Positions 10,795 through 23,996 of a stretch of 64,000 nt of DNA are shown here, one piece after another. The notes below the pieces were generated by a model that did not search any database, had not been told where the DNA came from, and saw nothing but the letters and a program-made list of their open reading frames with translations. How positions within the stretch are numbered: position 1 is the first letter of the stretch; the number at the start of each line of letters is the position of its first letter. The translations under genes and the position numbers were made by a program. This DNA comes from Takakia lepidozioides (Eukaryota > Streptophyta > Takakiopsida > Takakiales > Takakiaceae), in contig CM060731.1 in assembly GCA_030704615.1 (NCBI GenBank), positions 67,374,756 to 67,438,755 on the forward strand, written 5' to 3'.

Positions 10795-10857
10795 CTGAGG
10801 TGGACCTGGTGCAATCCTCGCACTGTCCTCCTCTACTGACGGTACAAAAGCCTCTAC

Positions 10858-11906
10858 CTAGGCTTGTTGCACACAACAATCAGCAACCCGCTGCAAATCC
10901 TTGCTCGAGCCCCACAATGGAGTGGGAGCAACCATGGCAGGCAACTCCGCCATACCATACATGTCATCCTGCTCTCCCGGAGGTGACACATCCTCTGAAT
11001 GAGTGTTGCCATCCAACAATTCTCCAGGCCAAGTCACTGCAGCTGTGAATGCTGCCAGTGTTGGCATCTTTCCTCGCTGGGCAATCGCAACTCCCCCTAT
11101 GAACGTCACAGGGAACTGCACATGCCGGCCCTTCCCTGACTGCCATCCAGGCCTATAGGAAGCTGACTCCTCCCAAAAATCCACGGTGAAGCCCATGGGG
11201 TACAACACTGCCCCACCAACAAGGACATCGTACGCGACCGCGTCTGTCACAATGGCCTTGGCTCTCATCACTGAGCCATCTGTAGGATGATCCGGTTGTA
11301 GTCTGATAGCCAACTCACACTGTGTCATGCCCTGAGCCTGCTCTGACCCTCCCAGAGATGTCTGTATCTGGAAAAGGCACGGCTCCATATCCGCCTCCAT
11401 GAGGCCCAAGCTTGCAATAGCAGCTCTGCCCAGCATTAATGGTTGAGCTCCCGAGTCCAACAAGACCCGCAGTGGCCGGTACCTCTTGTCTGCCGGTCCA
11501 CTCAAACAGAAAATGTCATCCTGGTTGTCTAACATGACAACTCCAGGTGTCACCATGGCGCCGCCGTGGCCGACTTGACCCTTACATCCGAGGATCCCTC
11601 CGGCACTACACCTCCCACTATCTCCGCAGAAGATGAAGTAACCTCCCCACTCTCACAGAGTGTCGCTGCCAGCCTGAACACCTCAGCTGGTCTTACCCCC
11701 GGCGTCGCAATCATGGTAGCCGAGAACAATGGAGCCTGGCACACAGTTGTGGCCGCCCCCAGCAGCACACTAGTTGCCGTAGCCTTGGCAACACTAGGTA
11801 GTGGTGCTGCCCGTGTAGCTCTCCCCAATGGCATAGTAACCTCCGCCTCGGTAACAGTCGGGTGGGAACTAGGTGCCATGGACGGCGTCGACACTGTCTC
11901 CGCCAA
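10858..11906 (-). pseudogene. Copy A retropepsin-like aspartic protease region
   Basis: 11906-11550 encodes an Ala/Thr/Ser-rich region with VCQAPLFSATMIATPG, and 11556-10858 (232 aa, another frame) continues. The active-site block is RVLLDSGAQPLMLG (Asp-Ser-Gly at residues 34-36 of the second ORF). A conserved VLVGGAVLYPMGFT and a long Pro/acidic linker lead to the methyltransferase. In copy C the same region is in a single frame with the methyltransferase, so the frameshift near 11555 is secondary. Confidence 0.75.
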
Positions 11907-11951
11907 TGTGAATGACTGAGGAAGCCTGGCTTGACGGCTTGCCTCCCCACG

Positions 11952-13348
11952 CTATGGATCCACCTCCGCACCCCGTGGCTCAGGAACTCGTGCTGCTCCT
12001 TGAGTCACTGCCGCAGCTGACTCCACTTGCACTAGTGGTAGTCCTGCCCCGCACATAGTGGTAGTGGTAGTACTGCCCGGCACTAGTGGTAGTGGTGCCC
12101 CACCCATAGTGGTAGTGGTAGTGGCACCCCTCACCAGTGATAGTGGTGCCCCACCCATAGTGGTAGTGGTAGTGGCACCCCTCACTAGTGGTAGTGCTGC
12201 CCCGCACATGAATCCCATGCCTCCCATGTCTCCTCCCTCAGGAGCAGGAGGTGGACCATCCGGCCTTGGAGCCGGTACCACCTGAGTTGTGGTCATGGCA
12301 GCGAGCCTCTGCTCTAGCTGCTGAAGCCGGTTGGCCATGCCTCGGTCACCACCCTGACCTCCGCGTCCTTGGCCATGTTGAGACTGCCCTTGGCCTGCAC
12401 CTCGTGCCTGGCCACCTCGCCCCCGGCCACCATTGTTCCCTTGGAACTGGCCTGGGCGCAACTCGGGATGCAAACCATAGCACTGGGCCTCTCCATGCCC
12501 GTACTTGCCACAATGCCCACACTGCATCTGTGCAAGCTGTGCTGGTGCTAAACCATTGCCTCCCTCTGGGCAATCGTTATGGACATGTGGTCCTCCACAT
12601 GTCCAGCACACCACATCCACCCGTTGTTGGCCAACAAATGAAGGGAGAGACCCCTGCATCTGAGGTCCTCTCTGCCCTTCCCTAGGCTTCACCTAAGCCC
12701 CCTTGTTGCCTTGAGCACGTTGAGGTAGTGGCTGGCTAGGAGCACCACTACCCCGTGGTGCCTCCTTAGCAAATCCCACCATGACCACTCGTTCCTCCAC
12801 CATGTTGAGCTCTATCCGCTCTGCCAGCAAAAACACATTTGCTAAGGTGGGTTGGGCCGCTTGTAGGCATCCCACACCCTTCTCCTCAACTCCTTGTCCA
12901 ATATCCCGTACCAGAACTGGACTGCCTGAGCCTCCATAACCCCTTGGGTTACATTAATCAAGCGCCTCATGCGAGTGAAAGCCTCCCTCAAGCTCTCAGT
13001 AGGCTTCCTCTGGAACTCTTGCAAGCTCCTCAACTTCTATGTCCTCACCCCTTGGTAGTTCCTTCTCAATTCTTCGAAGAAATCCACAACAAGGTTGAAG
13101 GCAGGCACCGCCACTGGTGCTGGTGCAGCAATAGCTTGGGTGGCCGTCGTAGCTGCTGTACCACTAGTCCCACTACTGCAGGTGGAAGCTGCTGTTGTGG
13201 TTGCTGCTACTGGTGCAGCTGCCGGTGTGGCTGCTGCCCTTGTGCCTCTGGTGCCTCTAGTGATAGAGACATAGTCGGGTGACCAGTACATCCTCAACTC
13301 CTCGATCTCAACATCGTGCCCCCGCCTAAACTCATGGTAATCGTCCAT
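11952..13348 (-). pseudogene. Copy A gag with two zinc knuckles
   Basis: The segments are 13348-13037, 13033-12842, 12875-12693 and 12692-11952, with small frame changes and a stop between them. The capsid part has DDYHEFRRGHDVEIEE, LRSLQEFQRKPTESLREA, FWYGILDKELRRRV and LANVFLLAERIELNMVEE. The nucleocapsid part has CWTCGGPHVHNDC (CX2CX3HX4C) and CGHCGKYGHGEAQC (a canonical CX2CX4HX4C knuckle). An RGG-rich stretch (GGRGRGGQARGAG) and a repeated GGAPLSLVRGATTTTT block follow. The N-terminus is missing because fragment I cuts it at 13364. Confidence 0.8.
12040..12207 (-). repeat. 51-bp in-frame tandem repeat in gag tail
   Basis: The minus-strand frame encodes about three to four copies of a 17-residue unit (MGGAPLSLVRGATTTTT and variants). 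In DNA it is an agtggtagtgg-rich repeat. It lies between the gag RGG region and the protease. Copies B and C lack this expansion. Confidence 0.75.
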
Positions 13349-13363
13349 GGGCGGCCCTCAAGG

Positions 13364-14391
13364 TGTCGCGGCCCTTTGCCTTGAGGGTAGGGGGTCGGGA
13401 CACATGAGGGGCTGCCCCTGTGGTGGGGGCAGCGGCAGCGATAGGTATGGGGGGCTGAAACACCCTTGAGTGCCCGAGGCACTCGAGGCGGAGGCGCTCA
13501 CTAGGTGGAGCCCCGCACACCAGGTTGCGGTGGGGGTGGCTCCACAAGGGGTGGTGGTAGCTTAGCGGGACTTAGTGGGGGTGGCATAGGACTCACCATG
13601 GGGGCGGAGACCTCGTGGTGGGAGTCGTGGGAGTCTTGGGACTCATCACGGTCCATAGGGGCCGTGGTGAGTGGGCCAAGACTCACTGCGACTCATCATC
13701 GGGAGTCGAGGGTTTTCGTGGTGGTTCGCCATAAAATGGCATGGCTGGTTGTGAAACCCCCGCGGACAGCTACAGAAGTATATATAGGGAGTAGTAACCC
13801 CGAGAACGGTGCAAGCCCGTTGGTGACCAAAAACTAGTGAGTAAGCGAGCGAGCCGGAAAGCGACCAAAGAGTGGGGAGCTGTTCCGGACTGCCAACTAC
13901 CAAAGGGAATTCCCGCTGGTTCCAAATCGGTGGAGGGTTCTTTGGGAGATCAAAGGGGGGACCGTTATGCCCCGGTGAGCAGACGAAGCTCCAAGTTGGC
14001 CCGGCGGCCAGGTTGGGAGTTAGGCGCGCGCATCAAAGCGAGTAGCTATGACTTGAAGGGGAGCTTACTGAAGTGAGGTGCGCGACACTTGGTATCAGAG
14101 CTTAGAGTTCAGTACGTGATCGTCCTTGGGATTGGCCTCATCATGGGGTCGGGCAAGCCAAAGCGAAAGCGGAACGGCCCAAAAGATGATGATCCTGGTG
14201 AGCCCGATGGGGGCGACGTGTCACCGAGGCGGCCGTTTGAGGGAGCGATGCACGTTTCCAAAAACGAGGCCGCTCAAGAGCGGGAGGAATCCGAGGAGTC
14301 GAAGCCCGAGGAATCCGTGAGAGCTCCGACCGACCAACAGATGCCTCCCATGCCGGCAGCCTTTTGGGAAGGGTTGTTGGCGCAGTTTGGC
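13364..14391 (+). mobile_element. Fragment I: chromovirus 5' LTR, primer site and start of gag
   Basis: LTR 13364-14087 (TGTCGCGG..GCGCGACA, 724 bp) is followed by a tRNA-iMet primer site at 14090-14101 (TGGTATCAGAGC) and a gag start with ATG at 14143 ([17 protein letters not shown]..). It matches element F base for base in most of this region. At 14391, inside the codons for LLAQFGG, homology stops and host DNA begins, so the rest of the element is deleted. Its left edge interrupts gag of copy A. Confidence 0.88.
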
Positions 14392-15703
14392 GGTGTTAGC
14401 CTAGCAGCTCTGGAACAGGGGGCTTCATACCTACAATGTGCAGATGTGGATATCTCTGTGGACATCTCTGTGGCAAGTGACCTTGTGTATGTCAGATGTG
14501 GAAATTCTGAAAATGCTATAACACTACTAGTTATATCCAGCACTGTTGGGCAGAAATCGTTGCAACGATCTTGGTGGCCTCACAAAGGGCTGAGTAATAA
14601 TTGCAAATATGGGTGTTGGCTGCATGCAGTGCCTTTCTCTGGTTCCTGTGTATACACCAGGTGAGGACTGGAGCACTCCCCAGTGGTATTTAGGGGCACA
14701 GGTGCGAAACATAATGTAAAAGCTTCGCTTCACTGTCAGGTGACGAGTCAGTGGTCTAGGAAGTTACAAGAATCAGGATCTACTGATTTGTCATTGAATC
14801 TACCTATGATATTCGAGTGATGTTGAGGAAAATAGTATCATCATTTTCTCTTCAAGTTCTCTCATGTCTCTACCCTTTACTGCCATGTGTATCATAGGAA
14901 CTGGGAATGCCAACCTGAGACACTTCGATCATGTGGTGGCATGTGTATGCCCTTTATAGCATGCGAATTGCCGAAGTAATGGATTTTGTGGAGCTTCTTT
15001 TCTGTCTGCAGTTGTTTATAGATACAAAACCTGCCCAAAGGCTTGGTACATATTTTCTAGAAGCCCGCTTTGTATGTTGGTTGGAAAGGTAGCACTCATT
15101 CCCTCATTCCTGGAAGGGTCCTAGACCTGTAGAGGCATTGAAGAGTGCAGACTGATGGTGGGTCTTCTCCAGTATTTAACTCCAAGATATCAACACTCTC
15201 AGTTTATCTCATAAGGTTCAATTCTGGTTTAAGATAGAGCAAATCCTAAAATGATTTGGATGCAAGAGAAAAACCATCATAAGTAAGATCTGTGTGACTT
15301 GATTTAACTTGTGCTCTTTCCACAAACTTCACAAGTTTGTTGGTTCTGTAAGGCTTTTAGTAGCAGACCAAGATGCAAATTGAGGAGCAATGTGGCGCGA
15401 TGCTTTATCTTGCTCCCAAGAGCATGTGCAATATCAATTCTATAATAGACACCACTTTGACAAACAGCAAAATAATCCTCTGTATGGGTTGTCAATTGCT
15501 GAGAGACTGTTAGACTCTCACCCCATGAGCTTCAAGGTACTCCCTATTTCCCAAGTTTTGCTCTTCCAAATTAATTATGTTCCTATTGTGTATACACACC
15601 TCACTGAATGTGGAGGCAAACTAACCAAATGCATGCAGTGCATGGTCTGGAGGAGCTCCTCACGAGGAGTCCCCACAGAGCAGCAAATGGGATTAACTAG
15701 GAC
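14392..15703. other. Host DNA downstream of the CNGC gene, no gene seen
   Basis: No ORF with recognisable protein and no retroelement homology to the rest of the window. It should include the 3' untranslated region of the CNGC gene, whose stop codon is at 15704-15706. Confidence 0.5.
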
Positions 15704-18700
15704 TCAAATGCCTTTGGAGAACCGGTCAGAAGTCAGTCTTGTGTGCTGGTTATCATACATGGCCTGTTGAGAGCGTGCTGATTGGACTTCCAATTGACGC
15801 TTACGATACCTCCATGCCACTTGAATGCACACTGCTGCCCAAGACTGCCAGGATGGTGACTCGTTCCTGTACCATCGTTTCCCCATATTTGACTCACTTT
15901 CTTACTAGTCTACTTAGACCGTCATTGAATTCACAATGCTAAAGGACATGTTGGATTCTCGGTGATGCAGCAAGGGGTAAGATCTGTCCCATCTCTGCCA
16001 CTGACCTCGGCAGAATGTTTGATCACATGGCAATGCAATCCTTTCCAAGGGGCAAAGCTCTGACCAGAAACCAAAGACCAAAACAGTAAATAGATAGTGG
16101 AAAAAGAGCACACTAACAATTGGGCTATTGACACTGAATCAAGCACACAAAAGAGTGCACCCCCCCCACCCCCACCCAACCAGTGGTGAAGCAATGTGTT
16201 CAAACTCAGAGTCAGAGATGAGACCTGAGGACACCCCTGACGCGAGCTGTGCGCATGTTGCTGCTGTAATATGTGGTGACATACTTAACTGCCTCCGCCT
16301 CCAATGCAAAGACCTCTACACTATTCAGGGCAGTAACTGTCCGACTTGAGACTGCACGGCGCCCTGTCCTTCGTACTGCACCTGTCCTCCCTGCACCTGG
16401 CACACCAACCACTGTCACACTTTACAGTTGCTTGAATCCAACTGCAAGGGAAAAATGTTCATGCGGCCTCCTCTCTCCAAATGCCTAAGTTTACTTTCTC
16501 AAGGGTCACGTTTCCATGACAGCTACATGAAGTCATATTGCTCACTGGTGCCAGGGAAATCTACATGAACAAGCCAGGACTTGCCTGGACGTCTTACCAG
16601 TCGTTCTCCGGCCACGTATCAGTGTTGTAAAACGTGAAATCCTGCAACAAACTGAAGTATTGCTACCTTCGCCGAGTTTTATACATTAATGCAGGGATGT
16701 AGCATGAGAAAGATTGCACAAGTGAGATGAGTGGGACACAACATACCCGGTATATTGCTGGCCTGCTCAAGATGCCAGATCAAAAGCTCTTCACCACAAA
16801 ATCCACCAGCAGAGAGCATGACACTACCATCTTCCCCAGTGCTACAAAGATTGCCACGGACAATGAAAAGCATACGCTCAACTGGGTTGTTTTTTCCCAA
16901 AATCATGCTGCCTTCAATGTAGAGCCGCTGATGCAACCGCTCACATATGGCATCTAACACCTCCTCATCCATCACTGTGAAGAGACGCACCTGCAGACCA
17001 TTGCTCTTTTGTTAATTGCTCCTTAGTAATATCGACATCCAGCACTGGCAGCTACACTGCAGGTCATAACAGTTGAATGTGGTCACATTTACCTTCTTTA
17101 CAAGGTCAAGACAAAGCAAGCGCTGAATTTCCCTCTGCAAATCCTCAGGGAGGTCGCCCAGAAGTTCTTTCTCATCTACACCCCTGGTGGCAGCCCATTT
17201 GAACCGTTCTACCTCCCTCACGCGTCTGCATGGGACACAACGTGTGAGCCTGTTTCACAAAAAGCTTTGCTAACAACACCTTACTCCAGTTGAACCACAG
17301 ATATGAAATAGCATAAAGGTATGTCTGATAACCCGGAAGAAAGACATTACAACAGGTTCTGTTCCAACAGATGCAGATGAGGGTGGAGGGGACAGAGGTG
17401 GAGGCTTGAATATTGACATCAACATGAGTCACAGTCAGGTTCACACTTGCGTAAGTTGAGAGGCAAATTCCGGCGTCCCATCCAGTTCTCCACATCATAA
17501 CGACGCAGTTGCATTTCCAGCTTCCTGTCACAAACTCAATAGCCTCTCACTCCTCCACGAATCGTGCATTGTCTTGCTTGCAATCATTTCTATCATCTCT
17601 CTCCCCAGTCTTTAGCACTAACAAAAGAGAGGCCAAACACAGGCAACTGACTAGTGGTCAAAAGTCCGTGCTAAAGACATATATGCTGGTAACAAGGGTG
17701 GCTTTTCCTGGACAACCTATAACAGCAGTGTATAGTAATAAGTAGTTAAGAGCAGACCGGACAACCAATCATATTCTTTGCTAAGTAATAGGAGTGGATG
17801 CAACATGCAACGCGCCGCACACCAAGTCCATCGTTGACTGTGTAGCATTCCGACAAATTGAAAAGTGCAGTCTATGCAAGGTTTAAACTTTTCTTGTTCA
17901 AGACTCTTAGATGTGGAATAAGGTGACAGTCTCCACTACAGGACCACCAGAGGGGTCAAAGAAGTGACCACCACTGCCAGAAATTTCCGAAGCTATAACA
18001 GTACAGAGGAACAAAGATGAAGACCCACTCAATACTGGCCTAATGGCAGCTCAACAAAGAAACAGTCTGAGAAGTGAGGGCAACACAAACCTGCGAGTAA
18101 GTGACTGCAGGAAGTTCTGCATGTTGCCTATGAATAGAGCAAACATGAGGAGGCCCAACCCCACAATGCCCATAGTGAAGAGCACCTCCCACACAAACAT
18201 ACTTGGCACCAAATTACCTGCCAAAGTACTGACTTGCTACACACCACAACCCCTCCATATAGTCAACAACCTTGTGCTACTTTGCCAATTTGCAGTTGCC
18301 TTGAAGTTCATAAACTGCAGAATTCACATTTAAATTGTACTCCTCCACAAAACAAAATATTGGCACTGAGCATAAGCTATATCTGGAAAAGCAAGCACCA
18401 CTAATGCATGACAAGGAATAGCAGCCAAAGAGTACCAAAAAGCCCCAGCAGAGGGAATATATGTATTTCTGCACAACGTGACCATCAGGCTCCATCACAA
18501 TTTGATAGCCCATCGGGGAATATATTCCGTACGCAAAGCCAGGACTAGTATTGGTGGAGAGACAGGTAACCCCTGCAGTTGTGTTCTGCAACCAAATCGC
18601 TTGACTGTTGTTCCCGTCAGAGTAGTTAGTTCCTCCAATCCCACAGTCAAGATATTTGATATCGCAAGTCAGGCCATTGCTGTTGTCACTCTTGCAAGCT

Positions 18701-21245
18701 CCTTGCAGACAAACGTTCACCCGCTGCAATCATGACCACAAAAGCATTCTGAGCACTTAATCCTACAAACTGGCACCAGCAAATCACATCAATGGCTCAA
18801 AAAGACACATAGTGCCATAACAAAGAAAAGGTCCTATAGCTCTATCCCAACAATACCTGGAGAAAGTGAGCACAAATAGGAGCCCTAGGACAGGACATTT
18901 GTTGCAGGCTAGGAGAGAGCTTTGGCTGCACCTGTAGACTAAAGAGGTACCAGCAGGAGCCCACAACATGGCCAGCGAGCAAGTAAATGAGAATATTGAT
19001 GACAAAGTTGGCCCATGCTGTCTCAAACACAAATCCATTCGGAGAGCGCCCTGCTAACAATGGAAAAAACCTAATACTCCTGGGAATGTTCTGCAGCAGC
19101 ACTGTCACCCGCAACATACTTTTGGTAGAGTTGGCTCCTGCTCCTGTATTCAAAATGATCTGCACCAAAGCCCAACCTGCTCTGGAGTAAATACTTGCAA
19201 CACTGCTGAGCATCCTGCACACAAGCCAGTACTAGTGACATATGGCTCTGCTTTTTAAAGCACATCACCATTGCCATGACTGTTCGTTATCTATCCAACC
19301 CAGTATTATTGGCTATTGAATCAAAGGTATGTATTCCTGCACACAAAAGATAATTGCATTGCTCAACCACCAACTCGTCTTGTTGGTTTATTTGCACTGG
19401 TGATATGATGCCGTTGTAGGTGTGAAAGAGCTGACTCTAGATCCACATGTTTGAGCACTCTAAAACGTTTGAGCAAGACCATTGCAAAGTACACACTGAC
19501 TGTGAATACAAACAACCTTACACTTCTGTTAGGTTGGCCCCAAATCACACAGGATGTGACATAAAACCCCGTAGGAGGAGTCGGAGGGTATGAGCCCAAG
19601 TAACTGGAAGTCCAGCCACATCAGGCACATGGTGAAGAACAGATCATAGGTAGGTGATCCTCAGAAAACGCAAGACGAAGAATGGCTGGATGGGAACGTA
19701 CCTGGGGAAGAGGCAAGACTGTGATGAGATCTAGCAGAAAGAATCCCCTCAAGTAATGACGTGCAATAGCCTTTGGATCATCCACCAGCTCTCCACTGCC
19801 TTTCTTCAAATATGCCAACCTAAACTGCACTCACCCCGTGACCACCAACACAACTCTTGCCAGTTACAATTTCATTGTCTATGAACAACAGCCATACAAC
19901 CACACAAGATCTGAAATATGCGCTATGTAGAAAGTCACGTCCAGCACACTTTTTTAAGGAGCTCTTCCAGAGAGACAGAAGAGCTCACCCAACATTCATG
20001 AGCATTCGTGAACTCAACTGCCAACCGTCAAACAAAGCAGAGAGCCAGAAGGAGCCAAAGGTAACCCGAAGCATATCACAAAGGCATACCCGAACATACA
20101 GATGGTCCTGCTACTGTGTGCATGAGCAAGTAGCTGCTGGGTTGAGAAACTCTTAAGCAATGGTCACATATGCACAGAGACCCACCTGAAGAAGCATATT
20201 CAGCAAATATACGGAATCTGATATAGTCCTCAACACAGTGAAGGCCACTGCCCACTCGTGATTTAACACAATGCATAAATTACCCTGTTGAAACAGTGAA
20301 ACCACAATAATCAATAACAAAGCTGGGGCGCTGATGGAAGTAAGAATACCACTCAACTTGCAACCGCCAGTTGTTGAACTTCTCCTGACAATGGTTGTAA
20401 TCATCTAATTAATCAGTAATTTATGCTACATAGGGCATTCCACTATGCTCAAGCAACAATGACATACTGTTTGTGGTATCGTTTGCACCGAGAGTAAGAA
20501 GAAGAAAAGGGGGTCCAAAAAGATGCTGAAAAGGCTGGAGATGGCAAAAAACTTGTTCCACTGCTGCACCAGCCTTGTATGCGGATTCAGAATCCCCGGA
20601 AGTAAGAATTTTCCCCATTCTCTTATTCTGATCAAGAAACTCCGCACCCTTCGTTTCTTTGTCCTGCCAATCTACTCCCCACACAGAGCCAAGTGGTGTT
20701 AGATACAAATTAACAGTCATGGACAAAACTTCCCTCAGGACAATGGTATTCCAAGAAGAACAACACATCAAGCTGTGTTCAGCCTGTGGGCTCCATCTGT
20801 TCAACCACCCTGCTGCGGACAAACCTACAACCTGGAAAACCTTATGTATCCGCCCATCTTCAAGCCTTCGGCTACCCCTTCATCCAGCCTGATCAATTCT
20901 GATTCCTGGTCAAGTCATCAAACTAAATCCATGTAAGACAATGCTACCCCAAGAACACAATAGGTTGTGGAAGCATACAGTCTTGGATTGGTGGAAAGTT
21001 CCGCTGTACAGAGGCTGACTGTAGGCATCGTATAGGGGAGGGCAAGTGGTACAGAAAGGGTCGTGACACTTGCCCAATGCACCTGACTTCCACAAATGCT
21101 CATGGCTGACCACTTTCTCTTCCTCTTGATCAGCTCCGTTCGCCACATCACTTTCGACAATGATGATGGAACGTTCCTGGGGTGAAGGGAAAGACGTAAG
21201 CTCCAGCATTGGCAGCTCATCCATGTCCGGCTCCTCATATGCCAT
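15704..21245 (-). CDS. CNGC: Plant-type cyclic nucleotide-gated ion channel (CNGC19/20-like), about 12 exons
   Basis: A plasma-membrane-type non-selective cation (Ca2+) channel of the plant CNGC family. Proposed exons (minus): 21245-20979 (ATG; CTTCPPLY motif), 20663-20468 (NPHTRLVQQWNKFFAI, DPLFFFLL; S1), 20284-20186, 19824-19702 (DPKAIARHYLRGFFLLDL; S3), 19159-18932 (LLQNIPRSIRFFPLLAG; S4-S5), 18723-18436 (pore turret; FAYGIYSP), 18236-18091 (QVSTLAGNLVPS filter and S6), 17524-17447, 17225-17093 (KWAATRGVDEKELL), 16990-16747 (cyclic-nucleotide-binding domain; GGFCGEELLIW), 16396-16225, 15866-15704 (IQ motif AAVCIQVAWRYRKRQ). All introns are GT-AG, and phases agree at every junction except exon 1 to 2, where a small exon or another donor is missing from my model. 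The STLAGN filter and the C-terminal IQ resemble CNGC19/20. No stop or frameshift is seen inside these exons, so it looks functional. Confidence 0.88.
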
Positions 21246-22935
21246 CTTCAACTCAGTACCTTAACATTATGCCATAGTTCGGCTAAAGCACGAAGGAAAC
21301 AAACTTCTCAAATTGAATGTTGCCATGATGAGATCAAGCGGGTACATGTACACATGATACACGAAGGAGATGGAGATGCAACGCCCGAGACACTATCGGT
21401 AACATGTCAGGTATCAGTCAGGCAACATGAGGTTCACAATGCTCTCCACAATTCAGTTCCATCTCTCGTCGGCTCGAATTCAATTCAAAGACTGTCACGA
21501 CGTCCCCATCTCTGTCCTTCTCTCTTCCTCCAACACACAAACCCACATCAGCATGGGGGGTTATCTCGCACAAGCTTTATCATACAACCAAAGGAACTAA
21601 TATCTGCTCGATTGTAGTGGGCAAGTAGTTATGCAAAAGATAAATCCTGAACACCTACGAGGCTTATAGGCACAACAACACCCCAATTCAACCACTTTTC
21701 CGCCAAATGCTTCTGATCTCTCTACTCCCTCCCCAGCCCACAACCTCTAAGCCCTGGACCAACAAAATTCAGAAGCTTCCTGCTCCACACGGCAGCACCA
21801 TGGGTCTTACATTGCATTCCATTGACCAAGGAAAGCACTCCAGTCTAAGAAAGATTGCCGACAATTCTGGTTCGGGTTGCTTCTGGGAAATGCAGCTGCT
21901 GAGGCCGGCCTCTCCGCCTAGTTGACTCCTGCCCAACACCGGTCAAGACATATCCCTGTGCTTGGACACCGACGTCACAATGATGCTCCACAAGCTTGCC
22001 TCTTTACTCTTTACTAGTCATCTCTTCTTTGCACAAAGTGTGTTTTTTAACAAAACTGGAGAGATGAGAAGAGACAAGAGACACATGTTTCTGTAGCATG
22101 CTGCAAATGGGTACATTTGAACAGGACTCTGATGCAATGGATATGAACTTTGCTAGATCCATCTTTCCTTTTATTGTCAAGTTCTAAAATTAACTAGAGA
22201 GAGGCCGGCAGCTACTGTTGAATTCATTAACATAACGTGAAGCCTTTGTTGATTTTACAAAGGGACCCACCTAGGACTCTGTTGGGAACTGAGAGAAAAA
22301 AGAGGTGGACAAACACTACCATTCACAACTTGAAAGTAATGAAACACAACCTCCTCAGGATGGACCCCTTGCATTATTGGAACTCTAAGGAAAGCTTGTG
22401 GCATATCACAACAGGCATCAATCCATAGACTCTCCCTCTTGGGCAGAGCCAACAAACAGCAATGGTGGGCAATGCAATCATGTAAAGTGGTGACTAAAGG
22501 AGGCCACTGCAAATGTAAGTCAATATAGAATGTTTTTTAATGTTTTTTCTTTTTTTAAATTATCTTTTTTGACATTAGATTAATGCATGGGTATGCTGAT
22601 CACATTGGGTTTTCAAGATTTGGATCAATCTCACACATTAGGGCTGTGTTGGTACAGATAATACAGGTAAGTCTTTAAAACTATCCAGACAAAGTGATGT
22701 TAGAACTTACATGGACAACTTTTCAAATCATTCTAAATGTCTAAGCAAAAGTTTATGTAAAGAGATGTTTGAATATATATATATTATATAACCCTGCATA
22801 GCTTTATAAAAAGACCCAAGTGGGGTGACTGTACAAATGGGTGTAACTGTCCCCAAGAGGAAACAACCAAAGCTCGTAGAGCTAGATATATTAACACAAA
22901 GAAAGAAATCAAACTATTCTAGTATCACCTACAGC
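21246..22935. other. Host DNA upstream of the CNGC gene
   Basis: About 1.7 kb without recognisable coding sequence. It must contain the CNGC promoter and 5' UTR. There are AT-rich stretches near 22530-22560 and 22775-22795, but no element I can name. Confidence 0.45.
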
Positions 22936-23996
22936 CTAAAGAAGGTCAGACAACAGGAAAAAAGGTGGATCAGAGAGTGCGGGGAGGCGAGATGAAGCCG
23001 CCCCAGCAACCTCTGCCCGACGTAAAATAGATTGAGCTTGAGCCTTTTGCAAAGCAACAGAAACTCGTTGTCTAAAGAAAGCTACAAGAACAGAGGCGTA
23101 TGGGCTTCCAAGACTTTTGTTTTCTGCTGCACGATGGGCATATGTGCGAAGGAACTCGTTGAACTGATGATGCAAACAACCAAAGATCTCGACTGCCAAA
23201 GGAAGGAACGTGTCTATGGAATGACGTGCCCGATAGTCATGCTCCTTTCTCTGTGCAGCTACTGAAGCGGCAACTCCCTGTGATGAGGTTGTGCGGGGCA
23301 GGAGATCCGACCTAGTAAGATCAGCGATGACAACGTCCACCAATGTACGCAATCCGTCCTGTGAGAGAACAATGTCAACCCGTCGTCAAGTGGAATGGTG
23401 ATTGTGGGTCGATGGGAGTATGTGCACCTGCTCTCGAATGACATGTATCCCAGCATCACGAGCAACCGCACCTGCAGCATCCCGGACGACGTTATGGGTC
23501 GCAGTGCGTCTCCACCGCAGGGGCAACAAAGAAGATGTACGCCGACTGAATCGAGAGGATGGCGACAAACACACTGCTGTAGTCCTAACACAGAGGGATG
23601 CGGAAGACCCAGTCGAACTCGTAGGGAGGTGGTAAATACAGCAGAAGGCATACGAAAGGGTGCCATGGTTGGTCGTACCGTGAGCCACGCGCCTGCCCCG
23701 GGCCCTGCGCACGAGAGAAGTCTGGCCCGATGTGCATCTAAAGGAGCGTCAGAAAGCATGCTGGCAAATGAGTGTCGGTGCACGTGTTCCATGATGGTAT
23801 CATGTAAATGCTCAAGACCTTGAAGGACCAACTGTTCAAAGGGTGGCAGACAAGCCCGTGTTGGTGTTGGGATGAGATCTCGCGATGAACGAAAATGTTG
23901 CTGGAAGGACAAAGAGCCATCGTCAATGTGGGCAACCCCCTCCATGAGAAAAGGGCGTTGCTTACACAGAAACCGAGATGCCAAGGTTGGAGCCAC
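22936..23996 (-). pseudogene. C-terminal part of an RLE-type non-LTR retroelement (R2-like nuclease domain)
   Basis: The frame runs from 23996 with RARLLSCAGPGAGAWLTVRP and FTTSLRVRLGLP, followed by a Cys/His cluster (CVCRHPLDSVGVHLLCCPCGG). It then shifts frame near 23510 into THNVVRDAAGAVARDAG, passes a TGA at 23386-23388, and continues with RRVDIVLSQDGLRTLVDVV and HSIDTFLPLAVEIFG. The Cys/His cluster followed by a basic HN..R block and a VDIV..LVDVV block resembles the zinc knuckle and restriction-like endonuclease of R2-type LINE proteins. RT itself is not present. One frameshift and one stop make it a remnant. Confidence 0.55.

Larger units (their letters stand above)
6648..13363 (-). 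mobile_element. Family M copy A: methyltransferase/PHD Ty3-like element, 5'-truncated and RT-deleted
   Basis: Order on the minus strand: gag (13348-11952), protease (11906-10858), DNMT3-like methyltransferase (10794-9496), a remnant of RT (9495-9300), integrase and PHD finger (9160-7610), polypurine tract (about 7364), repeats B1, A2 and B2, ending at 6648. The 5' end is cut by chromovirus fragment I at 13364. Most of RT and RNase H is deleted and several CAG codons have become TAG, so the copy is dead. It belongs to a subfamily diverged from B, C and H, with a longer minisatellite-bearing B repeat. Confidence 0.88.

Noticed and set aside
19363-19599. Extra CNGC exon from the ORF at 19599-19363
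   Set aside because: Phase and homology join exon 4 (ending LPLPQ at 19702) directly to the exon starting at 19159; this ORF has no CNGC similarity and lies in the intron.
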